NCBI RefSeq assembly: GCF_022179325.1
Contig: NZ_BPQQ01000049.1
Coordinates: 1 to 50,343, forward strand
DNA: 50,343 nt
Direction of reading: 5' to 3'
From: Methylobacterium isbiliense
GTDB taxonomy: Bacteria; Pseudomonadota; Alphaproteobacteria; Rhizobiales; Beijerinckiaceae
Shown here: positions 1 to 7,559 of the stretch, piece by piece
How the letters are laid out: every line of letters begins with the position of its first letter
Position numbering within the stretch: the first letter of the stretch is position 1
Translations under genes and position numbers: made by a program
Notes under the pieces: generated by a model
The model's database searches: none
What the model was told of the DNA's origin: nothing
The model's input: the letters and a program-made list of their open reading frames with translations, nothing else

Positions 1-223
1 GCCCGTTATGAGACGGGATCTTAGGCGCACATAGACATGGCAAATTGGGCTTTAGTGATCTGGATCATTCACAGGTCGTTAATTTTGTGAGCCGCAACAT
101 CATCCCATCAAGCGGCAAACAAAAGCGCTCATAACATCGATTATCTATCATCGATTGGCGTCTAAAACTGCTGCTTGCTGTTCATATCACAGCATCTCAA
201 CCGCGCTTCAATGGAGAAATGCC

Positions 224-460
224 ATGTTCAAGAAGATCACGACCGCTGCCGTCCTCGGTGTTGTTGCCTTCACGGCGATGGCCACGGAAAGCTTCGCTCG
301 TCCCTCGCATCGCATGGCGATCTATGACGGGCAGAGCGGCAAGAAGATCTACGACGACGGCCGGCTCGACGGCCGGGCCTGCGCGGTCGGCAAGAAGGCG
401 ATCTACAACCCCAACACGGGTCGCTTCATCACTGTACCGGCTGCGAAGTGCAACTTCTGA
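224..460 (+). CDS. Small secreted protein with signal peptide (unknown function)
   Basis: Encodes 78 residues. The start is the ATG at 224 rather than the upstream TTG in the same frame, because GGAG lies seven bases before it. Residues 1-25 form a classical Sec signal (MFKKITT, hydrophobic core, TESFA cleavage site), leaving a mature peptide of about 53 residues that is rich in Lys, Arg and Gly and has two cysteines. Its opening MFKKxxTAAV resembles that of the protein at 979-1326, so both may belong to a group of small exported proteins. I do not recognise the family. Export is well supported; the role is unknown. Confidence 0.65.
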   Translation: MFKKITTAAVLGVVAFTAMATESFARPSHRMAIYDGQSGKKIYDDGRLDGRACAVGKKAIYNPNTGRFITVPAAKCNF

Positions 461-487
461 CCTTCCGCCTCTGAAAGTCTGTCTGAG

Positions 488-515
488 CGCCGGCCGGGCA
501 CGCCCCGCGCCGGCG
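488..515 (+). terminator. GC-rich hairpin downstream of the small secreted protein gene
   Basis: CGCCGG and CCGGCG can pair across a 16-base loop, and the second arm is followed by TTCCTTT. It lies 28 bases after the stop codon at 460. The position suits a terminator but the T-tract is short, so this is tentative. Confidence 0.35.
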
Positions 516-545
516 TTCCTTTGCGCGCTGAAGGGGGAGAGGTAC

Positions 546-740
546 GAGCCGGGTGTCACAAGGGAGGGATCCGGCACCCGGCTCGCGGTCCCGCAGCAGG
601 GGCGCATGGACCGTGCGGAACGGGGAGAGCCTCGCACAGCCCACGGGGCGGCTCCCTGACCAAGATCAGGACAGGAGGTGCAGCACGGGCCGGGCTCCTG
701 TTTGCCCGAACGAGAGGTTCAGGCACCCGGCTCGCGGTCC
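546..740. repeat. Inverted and direct repeats in a gene-free stretch
   Basis: The 461-978 interval holds no convincing gene on either strand. GAGCCGGGTG at 546-555 is inverted at 575-584, giving a 10-bp stem. The 19-mer GGCACCCGGCTCGCGGTCC at 573-591 recurs exactly at 722-740. The long open frame across this interval has no start signal and no recognisable protein character, so I treat it as a high-GC artefact. Confidence 0.45.
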
Positions 741-889
741 GACGCGATCCAAGCCTGCTACGCGCGGACGCCCCAGTCTCATACCGGCGCGCGATTGCCC
801 TGATCCGTTCATGAGAGATGCGGGTAGCGAGGAGAACGCGTCAGCACGAACGGGCGGCGGTATCACGCGAGAGGGCGTTCGGCACGAGA

Positions 890-921
890 CGGCCCCGCCT
901 CCTCGGGGGGAGACGGGGCCG
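890..921 (-). terminator. Strong hairpin downstream of the minus-strand small exported protein
   Basis: CGGCCCCG (890-897) pairs perfectly with CGGGGCCG (914-921). It lies about 60 bases past the stop of the minus-strand gene ending at 979. There is no clear T-tract on the minus strand. Confidence 0.35.
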
Positions 922-978
922 GTACGCCGAGACAGAGGGGCGCTCGAAGCTTCCGCTCGGCGCATCCGGGATCAGGGA

Positions 979-1326
979 TCAGCAGGCTGGGACGCGGCGC
1001 CAGCCGACCTGCTCGCCCGAGCGGTCGAACACCGGACGGCGCTCGACGCCGCACTCGCCACCGTAGGCACGGCGGCCTGCGGTGTAGCCGGCCTCGCGGT
1101 AGCCGTAGCCGGAGCGGTCGTCGCCGCGGCGATCGTACTCGCGGCGGTCGTAGTCCTCGGCGCGGGCCGCCTTGGAGCCGGCGGCCCCGGCGATCGCGCC
1201 TACCGCGGCACCCAGGATGCCCACGGCCACGACCTTGCCGAGGCTGCCGGCCTGGGCGGGAGCCGGGGTGACGGCGGTGGCGAGGGTGAGGGCGGCCACG
1301 GCGGCGGTGAGGGTCTTCTTGAACAT
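979..1326 (-). CDS. Small exported glycine-zipper-like protein
   Basis: Encodes 115 residues from the ATG at 1326, preceded by GGAG at good spacing; the longer frame upstream is not needed. Residues 1-26 form a Sec signal peptide ending APAQA. A hydrophobic Gly/Ala helix follows (GKVVAVGILGAAVGAIAGAAG), like glycine-zipper 2TM envelope proteins. Next comes a charged Tyr/Arg/Asp-rich segment (DYDRREYDRRGDDR) and a tail with two cysteines. It is probably an envelope or periplasmic protein; the exact role is unknown. It is transcribed away from the small gene remnant at 1522-1719. Confidence 0.6.
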   Translation of the reverse strand: MFKKTLTAAVAALTLATAVTPAPAQAGSLGKVVAVGILGAAVGAIAGAAGSKAARAEDYDRREYDRRGDDRSGYGYREAGYTAGRRAYGGECGVERRPVFDRSGEQVGWRRVPAC

Positions 1327-1521
1327 GACACGGTCTCCTTCGGGGTGAGAGGCGGTGCCAGTTCGAGCGCCCCGCCTTGGTGGTCCGGCCTCGTCGTCTC
1401 GGCCGATGACCAAGGCGTACCGGTACCTCGCCCGGAGAACTGTGAGGTGGATCACACAAGCCCTGCGAGCCCCGCTGGCCTGCTCGCGTCCGTGCTCGCC
1501 AGCCCCCTCGACCCGAGGAGA

Positions 1522-1719
1522 TCACGGCGCCTCACCCTCGCGGGCGCGGGGCTCGCGTGCCACCCATCGCTCCTCCGCCTCCGCCAGCAGATCGAGCTGC
1601 AGCGCCTGCTCCAGCAGGTGCTCGCGGGCTTCGTTGAGGGACAGCCACTCCGCCCGCTCGCGGGCCTTCCGGGCTCACTGCCGGTACTCGGCCGCCTTGT
1701 TGGTCGACGGAGTCTGCAT
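1522..1719 (-). pseudogene. Small helical charged protein, interrupted by an in-frame TGA
   Basis: On the minus strand an ATG at 1719 opens MQTPSTNKAAEYRQ. Codon 15 (1675-1677) is TGA, after which the same frame continues as a strongly amphipathic helix (ARKARERAEWLSLNEARE, then HLLEQALQLDLLAEAEER) to a normal stop at 1522. The pattern resembles ~65-residue proteins common in Methylobacterium, where an Arg codon (CGA) is expected at the stop. A single C-to-T change would explain it. Function unknown. Readthrough or sequencing error is also possible. Confidence 0.6.
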
Positions 1720-1916
1720 GGGCGTCCCGACGCGATGACGATCCGCGATCGGCCTAGCGAACGGCCGAGGTGGGAGCATTCACCCAGGACAGAGGATCGT
1801 ACCGCCCTGCCCGCCGGATCTGGACGCTGCACACGCGAGCCGGATTGTCTCGCGGCGGGCCGTCACATGGGCCGGGCTGCCGGCCTCACGCATCCTGCGG
1901 ACAGGGGGTCGAGACC

Positions 1917-2021
1917 ATGTCCGCACTGATCGTGATGCTCGCCGGCGCCGCGGGTGCCCTGGCGCTCGTTGCCGCCGCTCATCCGCGCGCCGAACGCCTC
2001 TGGATCCGCAGGGTGCGATGA
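1917..2021 (+). CDS. Possible 34-residue single-span membrane peptide
   Basis: The ATG at 1917 follows GGGGGTCGAGACC. The peptide has one hydrophobic segment (residues 2-21, ending AGALALVAAA) and then a basic tail (HPRAERLWIRRVR), consistent with one membrane helix and a cytoplasmic basic end. Many similar minute membrane peptides exist, but no family can be assigned. It could equally be chance. Confidence 0.35.
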   Translation: MSALIVMLAGAAGALALVAAAHPRAERLWIRRVR

Positions 2022-2154
2022 CGAGCGGGCAGCGGCCGGACCGACAGGTACCTGGTCCGGCCGCCGCTTCGCCGATCCGGGTGGACCTGCTCGGCTCACC
2101 GGCAGTGTGGCGCGCCGTGGTTAATGCTCGGTGGTGCTCCCGCGCAGCCCACAT

Positions 2155-2263
2155 CTAGTGCACTGACGCGGACGAACGCACCAGGCGCTCGCGCGCTAAC
2201 GGGCCGACAAGGCACGAGAAATCGCGCTGCGCGCTGTACGTTTTGTTGGCGTCAGTGCACTAG
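2155..2263. mobile_element. MITE-like element with 15-bp terminal inverted repeats
   Basis: CTAGTGCACTGACGC at 2155-2169 is perfectly inverted at 2249-2263, and the imperfect symmetry continues inward for about 10 more bases (GACGAACGCAC against AACAAAACGTAC). No open frame is carried. Both ends abut CTAG. The IS630 family is known to duplicate TA within a CTAG target, so a non-autonomous IS630-type element of about 107 bp is the best reading. The parent element is not in this window. Confidence 0.55.
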
Positions 2264-2485
2264 CTTCCCAGACTACTGCTTACGCGAATGAGCTGGCCTC
2301 AGGCGTGCCAGAAGCCACACCCGAGCTTCGGGCGGGAGTCATCTCATGCGTTCGCCTCATGCTCCGCTTGTACTAAGGTACGATACATGCACAAGATGCA
2401 TGCGACATGTCCAAATTTCGAGCTTTCAAGATGTTGCGGTGCAGCGTAGAAAGCATTTGTGAGGTAGTGATTGCCCCATTGCCTC

Positions 2486-2545
2486 TTTGCCCTCCTCGGG
2501 CGTTTCCTCCCAGACTTAGACCGTCCCACAAGGACGGCCTTTTTT
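2486..2545 (+). ncRNA. Candidate small RNA module: hairpin, TTTCCTCCC single strand, terminator
   Basis: GCCC (2489-2492) pairs with GGGC (2498-2501). An unpaired GTTTCCTCCCAGACTT follows, then a Rho-independent terminator: CCGTCC (2521-2526), five-base loop, GGACGG, and TTTTTT at 2540-2545. The same order, linker and terminator recur at 30671-30734 with paired substitutions in the terminator stem. Alphaproteobacteria are known to carry small RNAs exposing C/U-rich anti-Shine-Dalgarno sequence; equating this with a named family is inference. The 5' end is unknown. Confidence 0.5.
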
Positions 2546-2575
2546 GATAACGAGCTAACTGCTACGCTCGGGCAT

Positions 2576-2800
2576 ATGGCGGAGTCTACACTGGAAGAGA
2601 AGTCGCACGAGGGCATTACCTTCCGGGGTCGCGGCGACGCCTCTCTCGTGCAAGGTCGCATTGTCCTGCACGTCTGCCCCGAATGCTCACAGCGTAATGC
2701 ACCCACGGTGGCGTCCAGCGGCCGGTGTGCTTGGTGCGCGTACGTTCCCGATCCTGCCGACATCGAACCCACTCGGCCAGCACCGCTCGGCTCGCTCTGA
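2576..2800 (+). CDS. Small zinc-ribbon-like protein
   Basis: Encodes 74 residues from the ATG at 2576; the longer frame upstream runs through the terminator of the candidate RNA and is rejected. Two CxxC pairs (HVCPECSQ and GRCAWCAY) about 17 residues apart form a plausible zinc ribbon after a Gly/Arg-rich strand region (GITFRGRGDASLVQGRIVLHV). A role in nucleic-acid or protein binding is possible but unproven. The ribosome-binding sequence is weak (CGGG), and the gene starts only 30 bases after the T-tract of the RNA element, so it needs its own start site or readthrough. Confidence 0.5.
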   Translation: MAESTLEEKSHEGITFRGRGDASLVQGRIVLHVCPECSQRNAPTVASSGRCAWCAYVPDPADIEPTRPAPLGSL

Positions 2801-2859
2801 AGCCGTACGCACCGGGGATGGCACGAAGCGGTCCCTCAAGGCATCACGGAAGGACCCCG

Positions 2860-3120
2860 ATGTACGGACCGATGTGGAAGCTCGGCGTAGACATGACCAT
2901 GCTCGGCTTTGAAGCCCAGACGGTGATCGGCATGCGCCTCGCCAAGATCGCGCTGGGTGGCCCGGCCGCGATGGCGGAAGCGCATCTCATGGTCAGCGAG
3001 AAGGTGCTTGCGGCCGGAGAGACCGCCATGCAGATCGCAACGGGCAAATCGCCCGGCCATGTTGTCCATGGCTACCGCCGCAAGGTCCGCGCCAACACGC
3101 GACGACTGAGTAAAGGGTAA
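2860..3120 (+). CDS. Small helical protein, phasin-like character
   Basis: Encodes 86 residues from the ATG at 2860, with GGAAGGA six bases upstream deciding the start. It is almost wholly helical and methionine-rich (MYGPMWKLGVDMTMLGFEA) and has a basic C-terminus (YRRKVRANTRRLSKG). This resembles short alphaproteobacterial proteins that are often annotated hypothetical or phasin-related. No catalytic motif is visible. It lies downstream of the zinc-ribbon gene in the same direction, but a 59-base gap leaves co-transcription uncertain. Confidence 0.6.
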   Translation: MYGPMWKLGVDMTMLGFEAQTVIGMRLAKIALGGPAAMAEAHLMVSEKVLAAGETAMQIATGKSPGHVVHGYRRKVRANTRRLSKG

Positions 3121-3311
3121 TCCGCGCTACAGGCCGACCGCGATGGCGCTGGTGCATTTTTAGGTGGCGCAGATCCGACTGCGACCCTGCCCCCGGCAGC
3201 TTTTGCGACGGTTCCGCTGGCCTCGACGCTTCATGCACCGACACCCTGCCTCAACCGGGGCCTGTCGCAAATTCGATTTCAGGCCGCAGAAGGAGCTGCC
3301 CGCCCCTGCTT

Positions 3312-3644
3312 TTATGCTTTGTTCGCGACGGGAAGCCCGAAGCAGGTGGCGAGCAGCTGGTTCTGCTCCCGCACGGTCCAAGCACCCGCGAACCCGAAGC
3401 CTTTGCGCAGCCACGGCATCGCCTCGAAGCCGCAGATCGTGCGCCGGGCCGTGGTGAACGAGCGGAACCCGCCCACCCGCGGCATTGCCCGCTTCACCCG
3501 GACGTGGTCGCTCTCGATCCCCTGCTGCAAGTGCTTGGTGACGTGGTGGGTGGGCGTGCGCGGCAGCAGACCCTCCTTGCGACTCTTTCCGCCTGAGGGT
3601 CTCGGCCACGCTGGCGAGTAAGCGCCCGTGATCGGACAGAACAC
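3312..3644 (-). pseudogene. IS6-family transposase, C-terminal fragment
   Basis: The C-terminal part of an IS6-type DDE transposase is recognisable: HHVTKHLQQGIESDHVRVKR carries the catalytic Glu context, and GGFRSFTTARRTICGFEAM matches the family's conserved FxS...A...I.G.E block. The N-terminal helix-turn-helix and first catalytic Asp are absent, so it is a remnant. The reading frame before about 3590 is unrelated sequence. A separate N-terminal fragment of the same family lies at about 17320-17465, also on the minus strand. Confidence 0.7.
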
Positions 3645-3656
3645 GCCCGAGACGGA

Positions 3657-3684
3657 CCGCCCGGAGGTGGATACCTCCGGGCGG
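3657..3684 (-). terminator. Perfect 11-bp hairpin downstream of the RTX protein gene
   Basis: CCGCCCGGAGG (3657-3667) pairs with CCTCCGGGCGG (3674-3684) across a six-base loop, eight bases past the minus-strand stop at 3693. It is the probable terminator of that gene, although no T-tract follows. Confidence 0.5.
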
Positions 3685-3692
3685 GGCCGAGA

Positions 3693-5747
3693 TCAGGCGA
3701 AGGTGAAATTCGCCGCCGTGAGGCTCGACGCTTGGACGTTCTGAAGCAGCACCGAGTCCGTCGCGGAGTAGCGGATCAGGGTGTCGGCCCCAACCTGCTG
3801 GCTCGCTGCCTGCACGCCCGCGAAAGACGTGACGCCGCCGCCGTTGAAGGCGATCACGTCGCGCTCAGCGCCGGTCACGGCGAAGTCGCGGATCGTGTCC
3901 TGGCCGTCCCCCTGCCCGAGGGCGAAGATGTCGGACCCCGCCCCGCCCGTCAGGAAGTCGTTGCCTGCGTTGCCGAACAGGAGGTCGCTGCCCTCCTCGC
4001 CGAACAGGGCGTCGTTGCCCAGGCCGCCGGTCAGGTAGTCGTTGCCGCTGCCGGCACCCAGGAAGTCGTCGCCCTCCTCGCCGTACAGGGCATCGTTGCC
4101 GGCGCTGCCGAACAGCGTGTCGTTGCCGAGGTAGCCCCGCACCTGATCGTTGCCGAGGCCGCCATCCACGCGGTCGTCGCCGGCATCGCCGAACAGTGTG
4201 TCATTGCCCGCGCCGCCAGCGATGGAGTCGTTGTCCTGCAGGCCCGACAGGTAGTCGTTGCCGCCGCCGCCCGTGATGGTGTCGTTGCCTTCCCGGCCCC
4301 AGATCAGATCGGCGATCTGGCTGCCGGCGAGGCTGTCAGCCCCGGACGTTCCCTCGATCGAGCGGTCGATCGTCATCAGGTCGAGCTGTCCGCCCTCGAC
4401 GATCTCGGTCTCGCCGAAGGGATAGTGCGCCTGCACGTCGAGCAGGAAGGCCTGCCGGCCCGGACCGCCGAACAGGGTGCTGACATCCAGGATACCCGAG
4501 GATTCCTCGTCCTGGGTGAAGGGTGGGGTCAGGCCCGAGAAGCGCGCCGGGTCGTGCTCGGCGAGCTGGGTCAGGCTGCGGGTCGCCGGGTCGTACTGCC
4601 ACACCTTCGAGAGGCGCGCGTTGCTGCCCGGATCCTCCTGGATGTAGACCTTGCCGTCCGCGTCGACGGTCATGTTGTCGAACATGACCTGGCCTTCGAG
4701 GCCGGTGAGCACCTGCTTGACTACACCGCCGAGTTCCGGCCGCCCCGCATCCGTGAATTCAAGCGCCCACAAGCGCGACGGGCTCGTCGCGCCATTCGTC
4801 GTCACGAAGTAGAAGCGGTTCGGGTTGGTCGGATCCCAGGCGCCGTCCTCGGGCCGCAGGAACTCGGTCACGCCCTCGGCGGCGCTCTCGGCCTGCAGCT
4901 GAGCCCCGGTCAGGCGCGAGGCGTCGCCGTTCGGCCCCATCTCCTGCAGCGCGAAAGCGGTGCCGGCCGCCGCGACCGCAGTCGCGTTAGTTTCCAGAGC
5001 GAAGGCCGGAACGCGGATGCCGTAGAGCTTGCCGTTGGTCAGGCCGGCCTTCTCGATCTCATTGCCGGTCGCCTGCTTGTCGCCGACATAGAGGTAGAGC
5101 TGGCCCGGCGTCGCGTCGTCGGTGCCGATCGTCACCGTCTTCGTTCCGGTGAAGGGGTTCGCGACCGAGTTCTCCCAGGAGAACTTGCCGAGCTTTGGCA
5201 ACTCGTAGACGCGCCCGGCCTCGGGGCCGTTCACGATCCACGCGAAGGCACGGCCCTCGGCGCCAGTCTCCTCGCCATTCATGAAGATGCGGGTCTGCGT
5301 GCCGAGCCCGCTCGCGGCGTCGTAGAAGGCCGAGACCTCCGGCAGGTCGGCCGAGCACAGTCGCGCGAAGGCGGTCGTGCCCTGCACATAGGCGCCGGTC
5401 GCGGCGTTGTAGGTGAAGACCGTCTGCCCGAGGTCGCTCGCCGAAGTCACGCGCAAGGTCGACTTATCAACGACGAGGCGGGAGACGAACGCGCCGGCCG
5501 ATCCGTGTGCTCGGGTAACGCCGGCCGTCGGGCCGATCTCGTGGTTCATCAGCACTGTGACGGTGCCGTCGCCGTTGTCGACGGCGCCTAGGCCGTCCGG
5601 CACGCCGACCATCCGGTAGGGCGCGCCGCCCGTGCGGGTCGAGCCCGCGACCGCGTCGCCCGCGCTCAGGATGGAGGTGAAGCTGACGTCGCTGTTAGTG
5701 GGAACGAGATAGGGCGACTGCGTCGTCGATGGCCCGGTGGCGTTCAT
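3693..5747 (-). CDS. DUF839/PhoX-like protein with RTX calcium-binding repeats
   Basis: Encodes 684 residues. About residues 1-465 form a beta-propeller-type domain of the DUF839/PhoX group (VTVLMNHEIGPTAG, IFMNGEETGAEGRAFAW, DNMTVDADGKVYIQEDPG), a family that includes alkaline phosphatases and esterases. About residues 472-606 are glycine/aspartate nonapeptide repeats (GGxGNDxLxG) that bind calcium. The last ~80 residues look like a type I secretion target domain (DTIRDFAVTGAERDVIAF). There is no N-terminal signal, as expected for an RTX export substrate; no HlyB/D/TolC genes are in the window. The start at 5747 lacks a strong Shine-Dalgarno. Phosphatase activity is inferred from the family only. 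Confidence 0.8.
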   Translation of the reverse strand: MNATGPSTTQSPYLVPTNSDVSFTSILSAGDAVAGSTRTGGAPYRMVGVPDGLGAVDNGDGTVTVLMNHEIGPTAGVTRAHGSAGAFVSRLVVDKSTLRVTSASDLGQTVFTYNAATGAYVQGTTAFARLCSADLPEVSAFYDAASGLGTQTRIFMNGEETGAEGRAFAWIVNGPEAGRVYELPKLGKFSWENSVANPFTGTKTVTIGTDDATPGQLYLYVGDKQATGNEIEKAGLTNGKLYGIRVPAFALETNATAVAAAGTAFALQEMGPNGDASRLTGAQLQAESAAEGVTEFLRPEDGAWDPTNPNRFYFVTTNGATSPSRLWALEFTDAGRPELGGVVKQVLTGLEGQVMFDNMTVDADGKVYIQEDPGSNARLSKVWQYDPATRSLTQLAEHDPARFSGLTPPFTQDEESSGILDVSTLFGGPGRQAFLLDVQAHYPFGETEIVEGGQLDLMTIDRSIEGTSGADSLAGSQIADLIWGREGNDTITGGGGNDYLSGLQDNDSIAGGAGNDTLFGDAGDDRVDGGLGNDQVRGYLGNDTLFGSAGNDALYGEEGDDFLGAGSGNDYLTGGLGNDALFGEEGSDLLFGNAGNDFLTGGAGSDIFALGQGDGQDTIRDFAVTGAERDVIAFNGGGVTSFAGVQAASQQVGADTLIRYSATDSVLLQNVQASSLTAANFTFA

Positions 5748-5882
5748 GACAAGGGTCTCGGGTCACCACCCCCTCGGTGGCACCCGGGAGATGGCAGATC
5801 GGATATGACAGTTTAATGATAGTAATTCTAATGCTCCGGCGCACCTCCTGACCGGTCGCCGGCCATTCCATCGCGAATTGGT

Positions 5883-6438
5883 TCAACCCTCGACATTCAG
5901 CGCCACCAGCTCGGAGCGGCGGAAGGCGGCCGCGAAGCCGAGCGTCGGCAGCGGGCGACCCCGCTTACCCGTGAGGGTCTGCGGCGTGTGCATCAGCATG
6001 GCTGCCACGACATCGACGGTGGCCGCGGCCTTGCGGGTCGGCGCCGTCCCGGTCTTGCGCCGGATGCCGTTCACGGCCGCGCGCACGCCCTCGTCCTCGG
6101 TTGGGTCCTGCGCGCCGACGAGCTTGTGCGCGTAGCGGATGGCGGCGCAGCGCCGACCGATGGTGGAAGCAGCCCGTCCGGCCTCGGCGTCCGCCACCAG
6201 GAAGGCCGCGACCGCCTCAGGGCTGGCCGGCAGCGATCGGAAGCCGTAGCGGGGCGCACCACGCTCCGAACGCCTCGGCGTCGGCCCGGTAGGCCCGCAC
6301 GGTCGCGTCGGCCTTGCTGGCGCGCTGGTACGCCTGGACGAGGGCGGCAGCCTCGACCGGTAGGGCGCCAGCCTCCCCCAATTCAGGGAGCGGCATGGGG
6401 GATGGCAGCGCGAGACGGTCAGGTACCATCAGCTTCAC
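5883..6438 (-). pseudogene. Tyrosine recombinase, frameshifted and C-terminally truncated
   Basis: The first frame (6438 down to about 6255) gives the SAM-like core-binding domain (VQAYQRASKADATVRAYRAD, then AEAFGAWC). The G4 run at 6251-6254 (C4 on the coding strand) shifts frame; deleting one base joins it to RYGFRSLPASPEAVAAFL and on to the frame ending at 5883. That frame stops after RRSELVALNVEG, just past the first catalytic Arg, so the HxxR, His and Tyr region is absent. Its start overlaps the stop of the upstream gene as ATGA, indicating former translational coupling. It is inactive unless the missing parts are supplied elsewhere. Confidence 0.7.
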
Positions 6439-7004
6439 CCTAACGTTGGCTTGTCGTCCAAGCGGAGGGCGAGCAGCTGCAAAATGTGCTCACGCTGATC
6501 GTCCTCCTTCGCGGCAGAGGCGGCGAGGTCTCTCAGCCGCCTAGCGATGCGGGCCAGAAGCGCTGGACCCTGGCCATCTGGCATGGTGTCGGCGTGCTGC
6601 TTCACGATCTGCGCCCACTCCAAGACGCGGTCAGTTGGCTCGGAAGCCGGTACCATCCTCATCGCACTCGCGATCGTGTGCGCCTCACGGACGTACCGCG
6701 CCACGAGGCTGTCGACGTCCGACATCCTGCCGTCCAGAACTCGAACAGACGCGCTCTGTGGTCTCGATGCAGCGTTCGGAATGGCCTCGCTGCGTCCGGC
6801 CTGCCGGGACAGCTGCTCACGCCAGTTTGCGGGTAAATCAGCCCCCTTCAGCCGCATTCGGGCTTCGACGGCGGCCAGCACCTTCTGCCAGTGCTCGGCC
6901 GAGAGCTTGGGGAGATCGCGCCCCAGGCCGAGGTTGGCGGCTGCGCTCTCGGCGACCGCGCACCATTCCGACGGCAGGAGAGGCGGTTCAGCAGCACCCG
7001 ACAT
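6435..7004 (-). CDS. Hypothetical protein coupled to the recombinase
   Basis: Encodes 189 residues from an ATG at 7004 with an excellent GGAGG site. It is mostly helical and has no motif I recognise. The middle (about residues 65-90) is polar and the C-terminus is charged (KEDDQREHILQLLALRLDDK). The stop overlaps the recombinase start by ATGA, so the two were translated together, and it is probably an accessory of that recombinase. It remains intact although its partner is broken. Confidence 0.6.
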   Translation of the reverse strand: MSGAAEPPLLPSEWCAVAESAAANLGLGRDLPKLSAEHWQKVLAAVEARMRLKGADLPANWREQLSRQAGRSEAIPNAASRPQSASVRVLDGRMSDVDSLVARYVREAHTIASAMRMVPASEPTDRVLEWAQIVKQHADTMPDGQGPALLARIARRLRDLAASAAKEDDQREHILQLLALRLDDKPTLG

Positions 7005-7559
7005 ACTGCCTCCAAAACCATCGAGAAGAACGCTTGTCGAAGGTTACGAGGGCTCATAGCGGCCGCCAAGGCGGCCCACGGCGCCGGTCCTCCCTCGCAC
7101 CGACAAGCGCAGGGGTGGCACGGCATCGTTGGTTCCATACGCCGACCTTATGCAACTGTGCGCTGTGCGAGCGGGTATGGTCGTTGGCCGCCGGCGGGTC
7201 CGCTGTCGGGTGAAGAGCGGCCATTCTCATGGCCGTCGTTGAAGGTCCGGAAGTGGCGCATTGCCGAATCAGCTGAACGCGAACTCCTGACCCTTTCCGG
7301 ACCTTCCTCCTTGCTCGATTGAATGTCGGCTCTGGAGCAGGAAGCAGACTTGGTGGCGGTGGTCATCGGATCAGCGGGTTCAGGCACATTGACGACCATG
7401 ACCGCACGGCCCCCAAGAGCAGCGGCAGGCTTCGTCGCGGCTCCGGTCGGAGCTGCACCCGTCGACGCTAGCCCCGCCCATATGGGAATGAGTCCAAGGC
7501 CTGCCTGGCGACCCGACCAGGCGCTAAATTCCAGTTCGGACTATGCCGCAGGGTTGTGA
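7005..7559. other. Gap with no gene; IS-end-like remnant
   Basis: No convincing coding sequence. GTCCGGAAGTGGCG at about 7240 recurs near 13394 followed by similar sequence (GCATTG against GGATTG). This suggests two worn copies of the same mobile-element end, one before each LysR-bounded block edge. The promoter of the LysR gene at 7560 must lie at the right end. Confidence 0.35.

Noticed and set aside
553-1929. 458-residue open frame on the plus strand
   Set aside because: Antisense to the 979-1326 gene and the helical pseudogene, with low-complexity Gly/Ala/Arg composition and no start signal.
3732-5591. 619-residue plus-strand open frame
   Set aside because: Complement of the DUF839/RTX gene; its repeats simply mirror the RTX codons.
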